DNA from: Cafeteria roenbergensis
Lineage: Eukaryota > Sar > Bigyra > Bicosoecida > Cafeteriaceae
Direction: 5' to 3'
Length of the DNA stretch: 64,000 nucleotides
Assembly (NCBI GenBank): GCA_008330645.1
Contig: VLTN01000015.1
Coordinates: 434,001-498,000, forward strand
Part shown: in pieces, positions 6,609 to 18,500 of the stretch
How positions within the stretch are numbered: the first letter of the stretch is position 1
How the letters are laid out: each line of letters opens with the position of its first letter
The notes under the pieces: generated by a model
Seen by the model: only the letters and a program-made list of their open reading frames with translations
The model's database searches: none
Told to the model about the DNA's origin: nothing
Made by a program: the position numbers and the translations under genes

Positions 6609-8648
6609 TTGCCCCAAGTCACCGGGCAGCGCCAGCCGGCTGAAGGAGGGCAGTGGCGAGTGGCGAGTGGCCCCTTGCGGCGAATGGCCGACGGAGCGCG
6701 CGGTGCCAGCGGTAGCAGTGGCGGCGGAGCCCGCACGCCCCGCCGGGAGCCCGGCCGGCGATACGGGCCGATGAGTTCCGCGAGCACGGTGCACGAGGGC
6801 GGGTGGCCTGGGCCGGAGGGCAGGGGCAGCTCGCTGCCGCACTGGATGCCTCAGGCGGCTCACAACCCGGTGCTGCACACGGCAGCCGCCGACGGTGTCG
6901 GCGCCGCCCCTTCGCTGCCGCTCCTAGTGCAGCCGTCGACACTGGCCGCGCTCCGGCGCGCGGCTGCCGCTGCGCAGGGCGGGCCTGAAGGCGCAGAGGA
7001 CGACGCAGTTGCCGGCTCCGCCGTTGCGTTCCACGTGCGCCGAGCTGCGCCCTGGACTGCGCTGCATTTTCGACGGCAGCCCGTGTCGACGAGGCGGCTT
7101 CTAGTGCGCGAGCCCTGGCGCATGCCCATAGGCGCGATGCACATCGCCGCGACGGCCGTTCAGCGCTGGTGGCGCTTCCAGTGCCTGCCCGCGATGCCGC
7201 TGCCGCAGCCGGGCGCCGTTCGATTCGTCGATGTCCTGCCCCCCGAGCGATGGGCGGAGCTCCCGCTCTACCACGTGGCGGCGCTGCAGATCCAGCGGCA
7301 GGCTCGGCGCAGCATCCCCGGCCTGGCGGCGCTGCGGGTGCAGCGCTGGCTACGGGCGCGCCGGCGCGCGGCACAGGACCGGGCAGCCTTCGCATACTTC
7401 AAGGGCGTGTGCCTGCGCTTCCAGCGGGACTGCACGCCGGTAGAGCTCCTCAGGGTGCTCAACCCCACGGAGGCGGGGCTGGTAGACGCCGCGTCGGGGC
7501 TCACGGTGTCTCTCCGGCTTGGCGGCGCCAGCTTCCCGCCCGCGGTGTACTACAAGGTGGCGACGCTGGCCCCCGTGTGCGACGTCGGCGCCTTCGCCCC
7601 TCGGTCGTACGCCACCGAGCGGCTCAGCCTGCGGGAGCGCGACGCAGACCAGGTGCTAGGGCCAGCCGCGCTGGCCAGTGCCAAGGCGTCGCTGCTCGCG
7701 CTCCCGTCTGCACCGGCCGGCCCGGGAGCGGGGCCCACACCATCGGGCGGCAGGGGGCGCCTTGCTGGCGGCGCCGGGGCAGGCGGCGCGGCGGTTTCCG
7801 GCGCGGGTGAGCGGCCCGGCTGGTACACTCGCTGGGAGAACAATGGCTGGCGCCCAGTGGCGGTCAAGACCCTCCAGGAGGCCGAAGCCGATCCACTCAC
7901 GAAGCTGACCGCTGCGCGCAGGCAGCCGTGGCACTGGAGCCGCCTGCAGAGGAACGAGGACAGGCAGGCCAAGCGGAAGGAGCGGCGCCGCCGCTGGCTC
8001 ATGCGGCTCTACCGAGAGGGCCTGGCGACCGATCAGTACGGCGTCGCAGCCGCGCAGCCGGGGACGCGCCGAGGCGGCCAGGACGCGTCGGCAGAGCTCG
8101 CTTCGGAGCGCAGCGTTTCGCTGCCAAGGCCGTCCAAGGAGCACCAGCGGCCGGGCTCCGCGCTGAGCGACGCGTCGTGGGCGACGGAGGACCTGAGGGC
8201 TCTGCCCGAGGCAGAGCTTCGTGCGGCGGCAGAGCGAAGCGTGCGTCGCAGGTTGGGCTTGCAGGACGGGGCACCGCTGTCCGTGGACGCGTTCCTGTCG
8301 CGGCTATTAGAGGAGGAGGAGGAGGAGGAGGAGGAGGAGGAGGAGCGGGAGGGGGCCGGATATGACGAGGAGGCGAAGTTTGTGGACGACAGAGTGGGGC
8401 GCGGGGGGCAGCATGGCGGCCCCTTCGCGGCGCGGGGGGGGTCCCAGGACCGTGCCGGAGAGCCGGCAGAGGCAGAGCAGAGTGATGGCACCGCTTTGCA
8501 GTCCATGGGGTGTCCGGTGGACTTCGACTCGCCCGACTGGGACGCTCAAGCTTCGGCCCTGCTGCAGTGGGCGGAGGCGCTCGACCCTGACGCGTACGAG
8601 GAGAGCTGGGCTGCTGGCCAGCTGGGCCAGACGGGCGCGGACGAGTGA
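6609..8648 (+). CDS. C11orf65/MFI-like IQ-motif protein
   Basis: One exon encodes up to 679 aa. The core (about residues 170-430) has tandem IQ-like helices (IAATAVQRWWRFQ, VAALQIQRQARR, LAALRVQRWLRARR). It continues into FLGG-like LRLGGASFPPAVYYKVAT and, after a Gly/Ala-rich insertion, GWYTRWENNGWRPV, a combination I associate with the animal C11orf65 (MFI) family. IQ motifs bind calmodulin. The C-terminal part is disordered with 12 consecutive Glu (8310-8345), then a short conserved-looking tail (DFDSPDWDAQASALLQWAEALDP). In-frame ATGs at 6609, 6684 and 6771 are all possible starts; the first 54 residues are low complexity. The gene shares a 137-nt divergent promoter with IFT22, which fits a flagellar role but does not prove one. 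The family call is from memory of motif order. Confidence 0.65.
   Translation: MPQVTGQRQPAEGGQWRVASGPLRRMADGARGASGSSGGGARTPRREPGRRYGPMSSASTVHEGGWPGPEGRGSSLPHWMPQAAHNPVLHTAAADGVGAAPSLPLLVQPSTLAALRRAAAAAQGGPEGAEDDAVAGSAVAFHVRRAAPWTALHFRRQPVSTRRLLVREPWRMPIGAMHIAATAVQRWWRFQCLPAMPLPQPGAVRFVDVLPPERWAELPLYHVAALQIQRQARRSIPGLAALRVQRWLRARRRAAQDRAAFAYFKGVCLRFQRDCTPVELLRVLNPTEAGLVDAASGLTVSLRLGGASFPPAVYYKVATLAPVCDVGAFAPRSYATERLSLRERDADQVLGPAALASAKASLLALPSAPAGPGAGPTPSGGRGRLAGGAGAGGAAVSGAGERPGWYTRWENNGWRPVAVKTLQEAEADPLTKLTAARRQPWHWSRLQRNEDRQAKRKERRRRWLMRLYREGLATDQYGVAAAQPGTRRGGQDASAELASERSVSLPRPSKEHQRPGSALSDASWATEDLRALPEAELRAAAERSVRRRLGLQDGAPLSVDAFLSRLLEEEEEEEEEEEEREGAGYDEEAKFVDDRVGRGGQHGGPFAARGGSQDRAGEPAEAEQSDGTALQSMGCPVDFDSPDWDAQASALLQWAEALDPDAYEESWAAGQLGQTGADE
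8310..8345 (+). repeat. GAG trinucleotide repeat encoding 12 Glu
   Basis: Twelve uninterrupted GAG codons lie within the MFI-like gene, giving a poly-Glu tract in its disordered C-terminal region. Pure codon identity suggests recent slippage. Confidence 0.9.
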
Positions 8649-9096
8649 GCCGCCGTGGCCGCCGCTGAGACGCGCGCTTGTGATCGAGCGAGTGAGAGGG
8701 CCCGAGATCGATTGCGATGCGTTCAGTGTTTGTGGATCGGCATTGCGTGTGCGTGCGTGGGTGTGTTGGGAGGAAGGAAGGGGGGGAGGTGTGGGCGGGG
8801 CCGTGTCCTCCCCCAGGGGCAAAGGCATCGCGGACAGTCACGCATATCGCAGGCCGCATGGCGCGGAGCCAAACCACGCATTATTCGCTCGTCTTGACGC
8901 GCAAGCGGCCCAGCCAGCCGTGGAGACAGTCAGTAGATGCAGCGCGCCCACAACAGTGATTCGGCCCGAGTGGGGCGGGGCGGGCATGACACACGACGCG
9001 AGCAGAGCAGAGCCTTGGCAGGTGCTGTCGCCAGTGCGGCAGTCCCTCCCCACCTGCCCGCAGTCTCAGAAACAGCGGGGGTAAAGCGACCCCCGG
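8649..9096. other. Convergent intergenic region (MFI-like gene / PPP4R4-like gene)
   Basis: About 450 nt lies between two converging stop codons and must hold both 3' ends. I see no other gene. Confidence 0.5.
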
Positions 9097-12000
9097 TCAC
9101 CCCGTCTTCCCGCCTCGGGGCGTCGTCCGGCCGACGCGCAGCCCCCGCAGCGCGGCCTGGGCGGTTGCGCTCGATGACACTGCAATCGCGCCCAGGGCAG
9201 GGGGCTGGCCGACTGTGGCCGGAAGGGCGCGCTGCGGAGCTGCCGAGGGCTTGCCACGCGCTTGTCCCGCTGCCGGGCGGTGAGCGCCGAGAGCAGGCTG
9301 TCGCATGACTGGCGTCGCCAGCGCGTCGGCAGCCGCTGCTCGGGCACCGTCCACGCGCAGGCTCGCAGTGGCGCGGGTCGGCTGGTCGCGGCGGTCTGGC
9401 CGCCTGGACGCAGCGACAGGGGCGGAGCCAACGGGCTCTCGCGCCGGCAGAAGCCCCGTCTGCCTCGGCGTCAGCGTCTTGGCGGCCGAGGAGGAGCTTC
9501 TGGCGGAGGCGGGTCCACGGGCCGATCCCGGGCCTCGTGCCGACCCGAACGCCGAGAGTGTCGCCCCCGCGCCCTGCGCACTAGCCATCGCCCCAGCGGG
9601 AGCTTGGAGAGCTGCCAGCGGCGGAGGTGCGTGGGAGGGCGGCGCTGAGCCCTTGGCTTCCGGCGAAAACGGGGCAGGCACGCCCCGCAGCCCTGGCGCC
9701 AGCGGCGAGAGCTGGTCGGCCTTGCCTGTCAGCGGGGCAGCCGATGGCACGCTCAGGGGCGGCGGAGCGGAGGCGGGGACAATCGCGGCGCCGGGGGCAG
9801 CCAGGGCGTCTGACGTCGCCAGCGCTGCAGAGGGAAGGCTTGACGGGACCGCGGAGGCTGCCGCAGCGAGAGACGCAGGCGGAGCGGCCAGCAGTGCGTC
9901 GCTCTGCGGCGGTGGCTGGGCAGCAGCGGGGGCGGCCGCTCGCGTGATGGGGGCGAGGGGCCTGCGCCGGGCAGCGGGAATCGGCAGGCTGCCGCGACGC
10001 AGGCTGTCGGCATCCGACGAACTCAGCTCCGACGTGGTGGCCGACACTGACGTAGGCCCGCCCGACGGCGCGTGGGGCAGGTGCGTGGCCGCGCCAGCGC
10101 GGATGGGGGGCAAGGGCCGCTTCGATGCGCGGGCGTGCGGGTCGCCGTGCTGAGACGCGGCCACGCCGGGTTCGGGCTCCTCCCACGTGGCCGACGACGA
10201 GCCCGGACCTCCCACCTGCAGCGGCGGCCGTTCCTCGGGCGCCCCGTCGGTCGGGCCTCTCCCAGGGAGCCCCCCCCGCATTCTAGCAGACCCGCCCGTC
10301 CCACAGGCGGCAGCGGTGCCGGTCCGCTGGGCCGCGCCGCTCCCAGCCAAGCCGAGCGTGGCCTCCGTCGCAGCGGACGCCTTTCCCAGGTCGTGCTGGT
10401 CTGCCTCCTGCTCCGCCAGCAACGTCCTCGCGCGGGAGCGCTGGGCGCGGGCCCGAGCCGCCGCAGCACCGCGCCGCCAGGCGGTGAGCACTGCCTCCCT
10501 GCAGTCAATCGGCAGCGACAACCGAGCTGCGTAGTCGCCTTGCCCGTCCGGCAGCCGAAGCAGCGCGCCCCGGGCCAAGAATCCAAGCGAAGCCAGCGGC
10601 AGGGGCAGCCCCGGCCAGCCGCGCTCCAGCCCCACGCGCGGACCGCCCGACGTCACGGGGCCAACGTCCATGGCAAGCTGGGCCACGAAGGCGTCCTCGT
10701 CCGCCTCGGCCGCGTCTCCCGCCGCGCCCCCCGCTCGCTGAGCCTGCGGCCCGCGGCCTGGGCTGAGCGCGGCGAGCTCCGACGCTGTGGCCCGCCTCCC
10801 CGACCCGGACGAGGCGGAGCCAGAGGCGGCGCTGGCGGAGCTCGCGAGCGCGCCGCCTCCAACACTCGCGGCAGCCGACGCCGGCCCGCCCACCGTGTGC
10901 GCTGCGGGCCCAGTCCACGAGCCCCTGCCGCCACGCCATGCGCCGCTGCCAGTGCCGTTGCCGCCGCCGCTGCCACCTCCTCCTCCTGCTTGTGAGCCAA
11001 GCGCCCCCCCGGCCAAAACCTGCGCAAGATCGGAGGGCCGGCGGGAGATTCGCCCGCCGTCCTCAGCTGATCCGGCCCCCTCCGTGGCCGTGGTGCGCCC
11101 GCCTTCGCTCAGCGGCTGCGGCACGAACCCGAACGAGTGCAACGAGGCCCAGGCGTCGCCCGCATCCTCAGACACGGCCTGGGAACGGGCCTCGCCGCCC
11201 GCCCCTTGCCCCGTGGCTCCAGAGGAATGGGCGCTGCCGGACGCCCCGCCGCGGCGGGCCCGTTGCTCGATCGCTGCGGCGACAGCCGCCGCGTTTGCGG
11301 CTGCTCCGGGCGCCACCACGGACGATCGCCCACCCAGAGCGCCGCGAAACCCCGACTTTGCCGTGTCCTTGGCCGCTTCGCGCTCCTGCCTGTGCTCCAG
11401 CTCACGGCGCCGGCTCGCGTCCAGCTCAGCCACCGCAGCCTCCACAAGCACCGCCTCGGCGAAGCGGCGACGGCGCTCCTCCGCAGCGTTCGGCGCAGGG
11501 TCTAGCGGGAGCAACAGCCGCCCAGCGAGCGACTCCGACTCTGCCCTCTCCAGCGCAACGGCGAGGAGGCGGGCCACGTGAGCGGCGTGCGCTGCGGCAA
11601 CGCTTGCTCCCGTCTGGCCGGGCGCTCCCACCGGCTCCGCAGCCGAGGCCTTGCCTCCTGCTGGGGCGAGCTGGGCGCCCCCTGCCGCCCGGCTTGACCG
11701 CCCGGGCGTCAGAGCCTTGCTCTCGCCACGAGCCGTTGCAGCCGCCGAGCTCCTGAGAGCCGCAGAAGCCGGCAACGCAGCGGCGGCTCCCGCTGCCTTC
11801 GTCTCCGCGGCGGCCGCCCATTCCCGCAGGCTGTGGATCAAGTCTGCTGAAGTGGCGGCCACCGCCTCTGCGTCACGTGCGCCCAAGGCTGGCGCGCTGA
11901 CGTCACCAGGCAGGGCCCACCCCGTCGCGGTTTCACGCATGGCGATCTGAGCCGGAACCGAGAGACCCAGGGCCTGCCACGACAGGAGGAGCGGCGGCAC

Positions 12001-12541
12001 GGCGCTGCTGGGCAGAAGCGGGGCGGGGGACAGATCCACCCAGGCGGACTGTAAGGCCGGCGGGGCAGCCACGGCGGGCGCTGTCGCAGGGCGGGCTCGC
12101 CATGCGGGCAAGTTGCCTCCGGACGCGGGAGGGGCGGGCGGCGGCATCGTGCTGCGCGCGAGCCCTCCGGCCGCCGCTCCGAAGGCCGACGCCAGCGCGG
12201 TGATGGCGGCGCTGGCGGCTCCGTCAAGCGGCCCGAGACCCAGCCGCAGCCGCTGGCTTGCAACGGCCCGTGCAAGCCCGGAGTCAACCCCCAGCCAGTT
12301 CGTGTCCCGCGGGAGAGCGGCAAGGGCCTGCGGGTGGTGCCCGCCAGAGAGTGCGGGGGCGACGGCGAAGCCAACCGGGGGGGCGGTCGACTCGCTGGCA
12401 ACCCACTGCGCAGCAGCGGCGAGGCAGGCCGCGGCAGCAGCAGCAAGCTCGGCAGGGGTGGAGGGCTGGGGACCCGTTGCCGGCCTGTGCGCCTGGCGGC
12501 CCGGCGCGGCGCCTGCGCCGTGCTGTCTGCCCTGTCGCTGA

Positions 12542-12581
<40 letters not shown>

Positions 12582-15500
12582 GCTGTTGTTGTTGTTGCTG
12601 TGGCGGCGCTGAGGCTGCGGCGGAAGGCGCTAGCGTGCTTTTGCGCCTGGCGCCGCGCATCGCCGCAGCCCGCGCTGGGGCGTGAAAGAGGCGAAAGGGT
12701 GAGGCCAAAAAGGGCGACGACTCGGCCCACCGGTCCAGCGCAGCGCACGCAAGATAGGCGCTTGATGACGAGCCGATGGGCGAGCTTGGCGCGTCGGGTA
12801 GAACCGGCGCAGGCCACGCAGCGGCAGGGAGCGTTGCTGCTGCATCGGCCATCGAGGCCGCTGCTCCAGCCGTCAGCTGGCCCGAAGCCAGGCCGCGCAG
12901 CCATGCAAGTGCGCCCCCTCCCTCATCGCCCTCGTCGCCCCACACCGCGCAAGCCCCCGCCGCGCCGCCCAAAGCGCCCTCGCCCGAGCGCGAGATGCCC
13001 AGGGCTTCGGCGGAGGGACGGCCAGACAGGTCGGCGCCTTCCGGGGCCGACCGCCTGGCCTCGGCGGCACGGTGCATGCCCGGCGCCACGGCCTGGGCGG
13101 GGCCAACGGGCTCTGCGGGGAGGAGGGAGGTGCGAGCGAGGAGCTCTGCCATCCCAACGGTGGGCCACTTCGCCCCCGCAGCCACGGCAAGAGCCGGGCT
13201 GGGGACGTGGGGCAGGCCGTCGTCCACTGCCGGAAGCACATCGCTCATGTCCAGCGAGGCGCCGGCCCTGGCGGGACCAGTGGGGGAGCTTGAGGCCGAC
13301 TTGGACACGACGTGGTGGCGGCGGCGGCGAGAAAAGTCCGGGGTGCTGGGCTCAGTTCCCGGGGCGTCCTGGCCGCCGTCGGCGAGCGCGCCCCCCGCCC
13401 CCGTTCGCAGCGAGGCCAGGTGCCGCCGGCGTGCCCTGGACCCAGCGGGGGTGCGCACCTGGGGCTGCATGGACGACGTGCGCCGGGGCTCGTCGGCTCG
13501 GCCCGGCCCGGGCTGGGCATCGCCGCCGGCGGCGCGAGGCATCGCAAGGGCAAGCGGCATTCCCGAGGCAGCGGAGGCCTTGGAGAGGCGAGCGGCGCCG
13601 GTGCCTCGACGGCCGGCTCGGAGCGACGCCCCGGCGGCGGTCGCGCTCGAGCGGCTGAACGTGTTGTTGGCGAGCGGACCGCTGGCGGCGGACGCGAGCG
13701 CCAGGGGCCCCGGGGCGCGGGCAACAGGGTTCCCGAGCAGCATTGGCGACATGGGCTCGTCGTCACTGGTGCCGCTGACCGTGCGCGATAGTGGCTGCTG
13801 CGCGCCGTGAAATGGGGAGTGAGCGTCCGCCGAGACTGGCCGGTCGATTCGCCCTGGGGACCGCGGGGGCGAGCCGCGGCCAGTGGGCGCGCCGACAAGC
13901 TGGCGGGGGTGCCCGCGCGCCGACTGGTTCCCCACTCCCGTGACGGAGCCGCTGCCTCGCGCTGACAGCGTTCCGCTCCGGCGCCCACCAGCGCCGGGCC
14001 CCACGCTGTCCATGGCGCCCGGCCCGCCGAGGAGGCTGCGGCGGCTCATAGAGGGAGGGGTGCCCCGCGCGGAGTGCGGCGATGCGTTGCTGGTCCTGCC
14101 TCTAGCTCGCGACCGCCGCCCGCTGCGGCGCGCGCTCAAGTCGCCTGCCCCGACCTCACTCTCCGGGCTGGTGTCGCGGCTGCGTGCCGACAAGGCCCCG
14201 TCCCCGCGGCTGCGTGCCGACAGAGCCCCGTCTGCGCGGCGATGAGACCGCATCGAGCGAATCCGCCCACCGGTTCCACCCCCTTCCTCAGCCGGTGCCA
14301 CCGGGACGGCGCGCCCTCCCATCGTGGCCAGCCACGGCGCGTATTCGCTGCCGCCCTGGCCGTGAAGGGCCTTTCCTTCAGGCCCTGCCGACGACGGGCC
14401 GGCTGCTGGCACGGCGAACGCGGACGAGGACGGGGCGTCCTGCCCGGGCGCGGGGAGCTGCGAAGGGCCGCTGGAGCGAGTCTTCGATCCGCGTCTGCTG
14501 CGCGTGCCGCCAACCTGGCGGTTCACCGGGCCTGAGATGAGGGCCGATGAGCTGGCCGTGGGGGAGCGAAGCGGCACCGGGCGACTGGGGGGTCCCTTCC
14601 CGGCTGTGGGGGGCTGGGCAGGGGCGGCCGGCGACGCGCCAGCGCCGACGTCATCGTCCTCGCACGAGCTGCTTGCTCCTGCAGCGAGGGAGATGAGCGG
14701 CGCGCCCGCGCCCGAAGCGGCAGACGACTCGGCTGCGTCTCTTACGGCCTGGATCGGCCCGTCGATGGCGGCCAGCGCGGCATCCAGCGCGAAGGCGAGG
14801 TCGGCGAGCCGCGGTGGCACGGGCAGCCGCGCGTACGGCAACGGCGACCCCGCCGGGCGCAGGGCCAGCACCAAAGCGCGGCGAGGGTGCTCGCCCATCG
14901 GAAGCCAGGCCCTGCCCGGCGCCCTGGTCCCGCCGAAGGAGAGCAAGTCGAGGCTGGGGCGGCGGCGGGTCTGGCCAGGGCTCGTGGGCGAGCCGGAGGC
15001 GGCTCGCGCTCTGCGGGCCGAATCTGAGCCCGCCCCGGCTCGTTCATGCTTGCCAGCCACCGGGGGCAGCTGAGAGTGCGAGGCCAGGTCCGCAACCACG
15101 GACCTGATGACAAGGATGGCGTGGGCGTCCTCCGGCCACACGAGGCGCGCACGCCACAGCGCCAGCCCCTTGAGACAGGCCTCCCTGACGCCCTCGTCAG
15201 CGTCGCACAGGGCGAGCACAGCGAGCGGCCGGCCCAGCTGGCGCCACGCGCCCGAGCGGGAGAGGACCCACGTGAGCGCCGCAGCGGCGTGAGGGAGGAG
15301 GGAGCGCGTGGCGGCGTCGGGCGCAGCCATGATCCGGGAGGAGAGCACCCGCTCTGCCGCGGCCCGCGTCTGGGACGTCGGGCCGAAGCGGACGAGCCAG
15401 GCGAGCGTGTGGGCAGCGGCGCGGCGCACCGGCAGGGCGCTGCTGCGGTCGTCGACGCCTCGCTCAGCGAGGCTGGTGGCCAGGGCCACTGCGCCTGGCG

Positions 15501-18500
15501 CGCCTGTTCGCAAGGCCAGGCCGCGGGCGGCGTGCAGCAGCGACACTGCGGCTCGCCAGCTCACCCTCCCCGGGCGAAGGTGAGGGGGCGGCGGCACGGA
15601 TGCCTCTCCAGAAGCAGCAGCTGCGGTTGCCGCTGCCGCTGCCGCTGCAGCAGCTGTGGCGGGCGCCCCACTGCCGGCAGCCGCGGCCGACTGGCCGGAG
15701 TGCGAGGCGGCAGAGGCGCGCCTGCCCGCCTTTGGAGACCCCAGCCCTGCGCTGCCCAGAGCGGGCGAGAGCAGCGGAGGCGCCAGCCCACCGCAGGCCG
15801 ACCACACCGCCTTGGACACCCCCTCCGCGTCCAGCAGAGGGAGGCCGGTCAGCGCTGCGGCCCCAGCAGCCAGCGTCAGCGATGCCACGGCTGGAGCTGC
15901 CGGCCCGTCGGCGGCCCAGCTCGCCGCCTCCGAGCCCAGAGCGTTGAGAACGGAGCCGAAGCCCGACGCTTGGCTCAAGGAGGACGAGGCCAGACCGGCG
16001 AGGAGCGGCGTGCTAGGCGGAGAGATGCTGGGAGCGGCAGGGGACGCAGTCGACCCGGCTGCCGACGGCCCCGCGTCCCGGGGCGAGAGGGCTGCCCCGC
16101 CCAGCGAGAACGACGATGCGGCCATGCAGGCCAGCGCGAGGCCGCTGGCCGGAGGAAAGGACGCGTCTGCCCCGCCAGCACTCCCCGCCGAAGCGACGTC
16201 AGGCGACACGGCAGCGAGCGCGGCAGCAGTCAAGGCATGCGACGAGGCCAGCGGCGCCGGCCACGCGGCGTGCCAGGGCGGCAGGCGGGTCGCAGTGGCC
16301 GACGCTTCCCAAGCCGCAAGGCGCCCGCCAGCCTTGCTCTGAGCCACCGGCTCTCCCGCGCCGCACAGCCGCTGAATCGCCCGTGCGCCGGCCTCGGCGC
16401 CCCGGCAGAGGCGCGGGGCCCAGTCGAAGCTGGAGAGGATGGCGGGACCGGACACGGCGGGCGAAGGGTCCAGGCAGAGCTGGCACAGGGCGTCGAACAC
16501 GCAGGCAGCGCTGGCCGTCGGCGGGCGGAGGCGGGGCGCCAGAGACACGAGCGCGTTGGACAGCGCCGCGCGGACTTCCGCGGACGGGTCGATCGCTGCT
16601 GACTCCACGAGCACGGGCACGGCCGTGTCGGCCGCCTGCGGGGCCAGGGACAGCGCGAGCGCCGGAACGGCACGCACAGCGTCCGCCCTGACGGCGGCGT
16701 CGTCATGGTGGCGGAGGGAGGCGGCGAAGCGCACAAGGGCTTCTTGCGGCGTGATGGTGGTCTCGGTGAGCCGGCGCCTCGAGGCACCCGCCGACTGGCC
16801 AGAGGCTGACGCGGGATCGTGCCCAGACCTGGGCCCGGGCACGGTGGCCCGCTTCGAGCCCTGCGCCGACGACGAAGACCCCGACGACGGCCCCGGCCCT
16901 GCGCCTGCCTGTCTCGCCTCGCGGTCCGTTCCGCTGGACCCGCCAGCCGCGGCGAGGCTTGCTGCCGAGCTGCCCCCGGCCGCGTCAGCGTCAGCCGCGA
17001 AGCCAACGCTCGCATCGGTGACGTCGGCGGACGCGAGCGGGGACACCTGGTCGCCGATGGCCTGGCGGGAGGGTGGCGAGTCCGGCCCCTGGAACGCCAG
17101 CTGTGCCGCTGCGGCGAGGTGCTCGTATCCTGAAGACATGCGGCGAGACCCGCGGTGCCGGCCCTGGCTTCCCGGCAGCCTTGATGGGCCGTCTGCCGCG
17201 GGAGAGGTCCTGCCCGAGGCACTGGCGCCACGCCTGACGCCGGACCCGTGCCCGGCAGAGGCTTCCAGCGGCTGCCTGCGCGAGCCCAGCGCCCGAGACG
17301 AGGCGGCTCTCGTTCCCCCGGCCCCCACAGACGCGAGCAAGTCCCCGCACGCGGCGAGGGCTCGGACGAACATGGGCAGGGCTGCGGCCAACGCCGAGCG
17401 AAGGTGCAAGAAGCGGCGCTCCTGAGCGCTCGGCACGCCTGGTCCCTGCCTCGGCGGAAACACCGCGGGACTGCGCTTCTCCGGCGGGCTCACCACGGAG
17501 AGGCCGGCGATGGCGAGGCTTGCCGGCCGCGGGCGGCGCGCGGGAGGCGGGGGAGTGAAGGGCGACGCCGAGGCCTGCGCGTGGCCGCCGGACGACGGCG
17601 CGCCGGGCACGCCAACGGCGGCGTCCTCGGCCGAAGCCGCAAGCCGGCCCGGCGGGGCAATGACCCTGGCGGCCGTGAGCAGCAGCGTCATGGAGGGGAG
17701 AAGCACGGTGCGGCGCAGCGACTGGGGAAGACACGCCAGGCAGCGGCTCGCGGCCGCAAACGCCGCGCCGCTGACTGCGCGCTCTTCGTCCTCGAGCAGC
17801 TCAGCCAGCTCTCGGCAGAGCCGTACGAGCGGCGCCGCGTCCTCTGGCGGGCACGCCGGGCCAAGCTCCGCGGCGCACAGCGCGAGGACACCGTCGTGCT
17901 CCTCGGCGTCATCGGCCTCTGCAACAGCAGCGCCGGCTGCGGAGGCGGTGGCGCCGGAGGCGGAGGGCGCAGTCTTGGGGGGCTGGCCCTCGTGCAGCCG
18001 GGCATGGCCCTCTGCCGCGATGCCCGGGACGGCCAGTCTGCGCCGTGCAAGGCGGAGGATGAGGACGCCGAGCAGGCGGGCGGCGGCCTCCCGCACGTGG
18101 CCCGACGTGTCCTGGCAGAGGTCCAAAACGCTCGGCAGAGCCGCAGCAAGGGCGCCGTCAGAGAGCGCCCGGTGGTGCGCGAGCGCGCCGAGGAGGCGGC
18201 AGTAGGCCTGGCGCGCCCCCCGCGTGTTCTCAAGGCCGGCAAGCGATGCAGCTGCCGGCAGGACGGTGCTGGCTATGGAGCGGCGGGGCACGAAGGGAAT
18301 CAGGGCCGCCAGGGCGGCCGAGGCCCTTGTGGTGAGAGGGCTGGCCGCAGGGTCGTCGTGGACTGCCGCCACCGTCGGCCGGACGAGCGAGAGCAGCGCG
18401 GGGAGGGCGCGCTTGGCGAGCAGCACGAGCCGCGGCGGCGCCCCGGGCCACACCGGGAGGACTGGCTTGCCGCTGCCCCGGCCGCCCGGCGCGTGCTGGC

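Noticed and set aside
12258-13658. A 466-codon plus-strand frame containing a long Val run
   Set aside because: The Val run is the reverse reading of the poly-Gln repeat; no other coding evidence.
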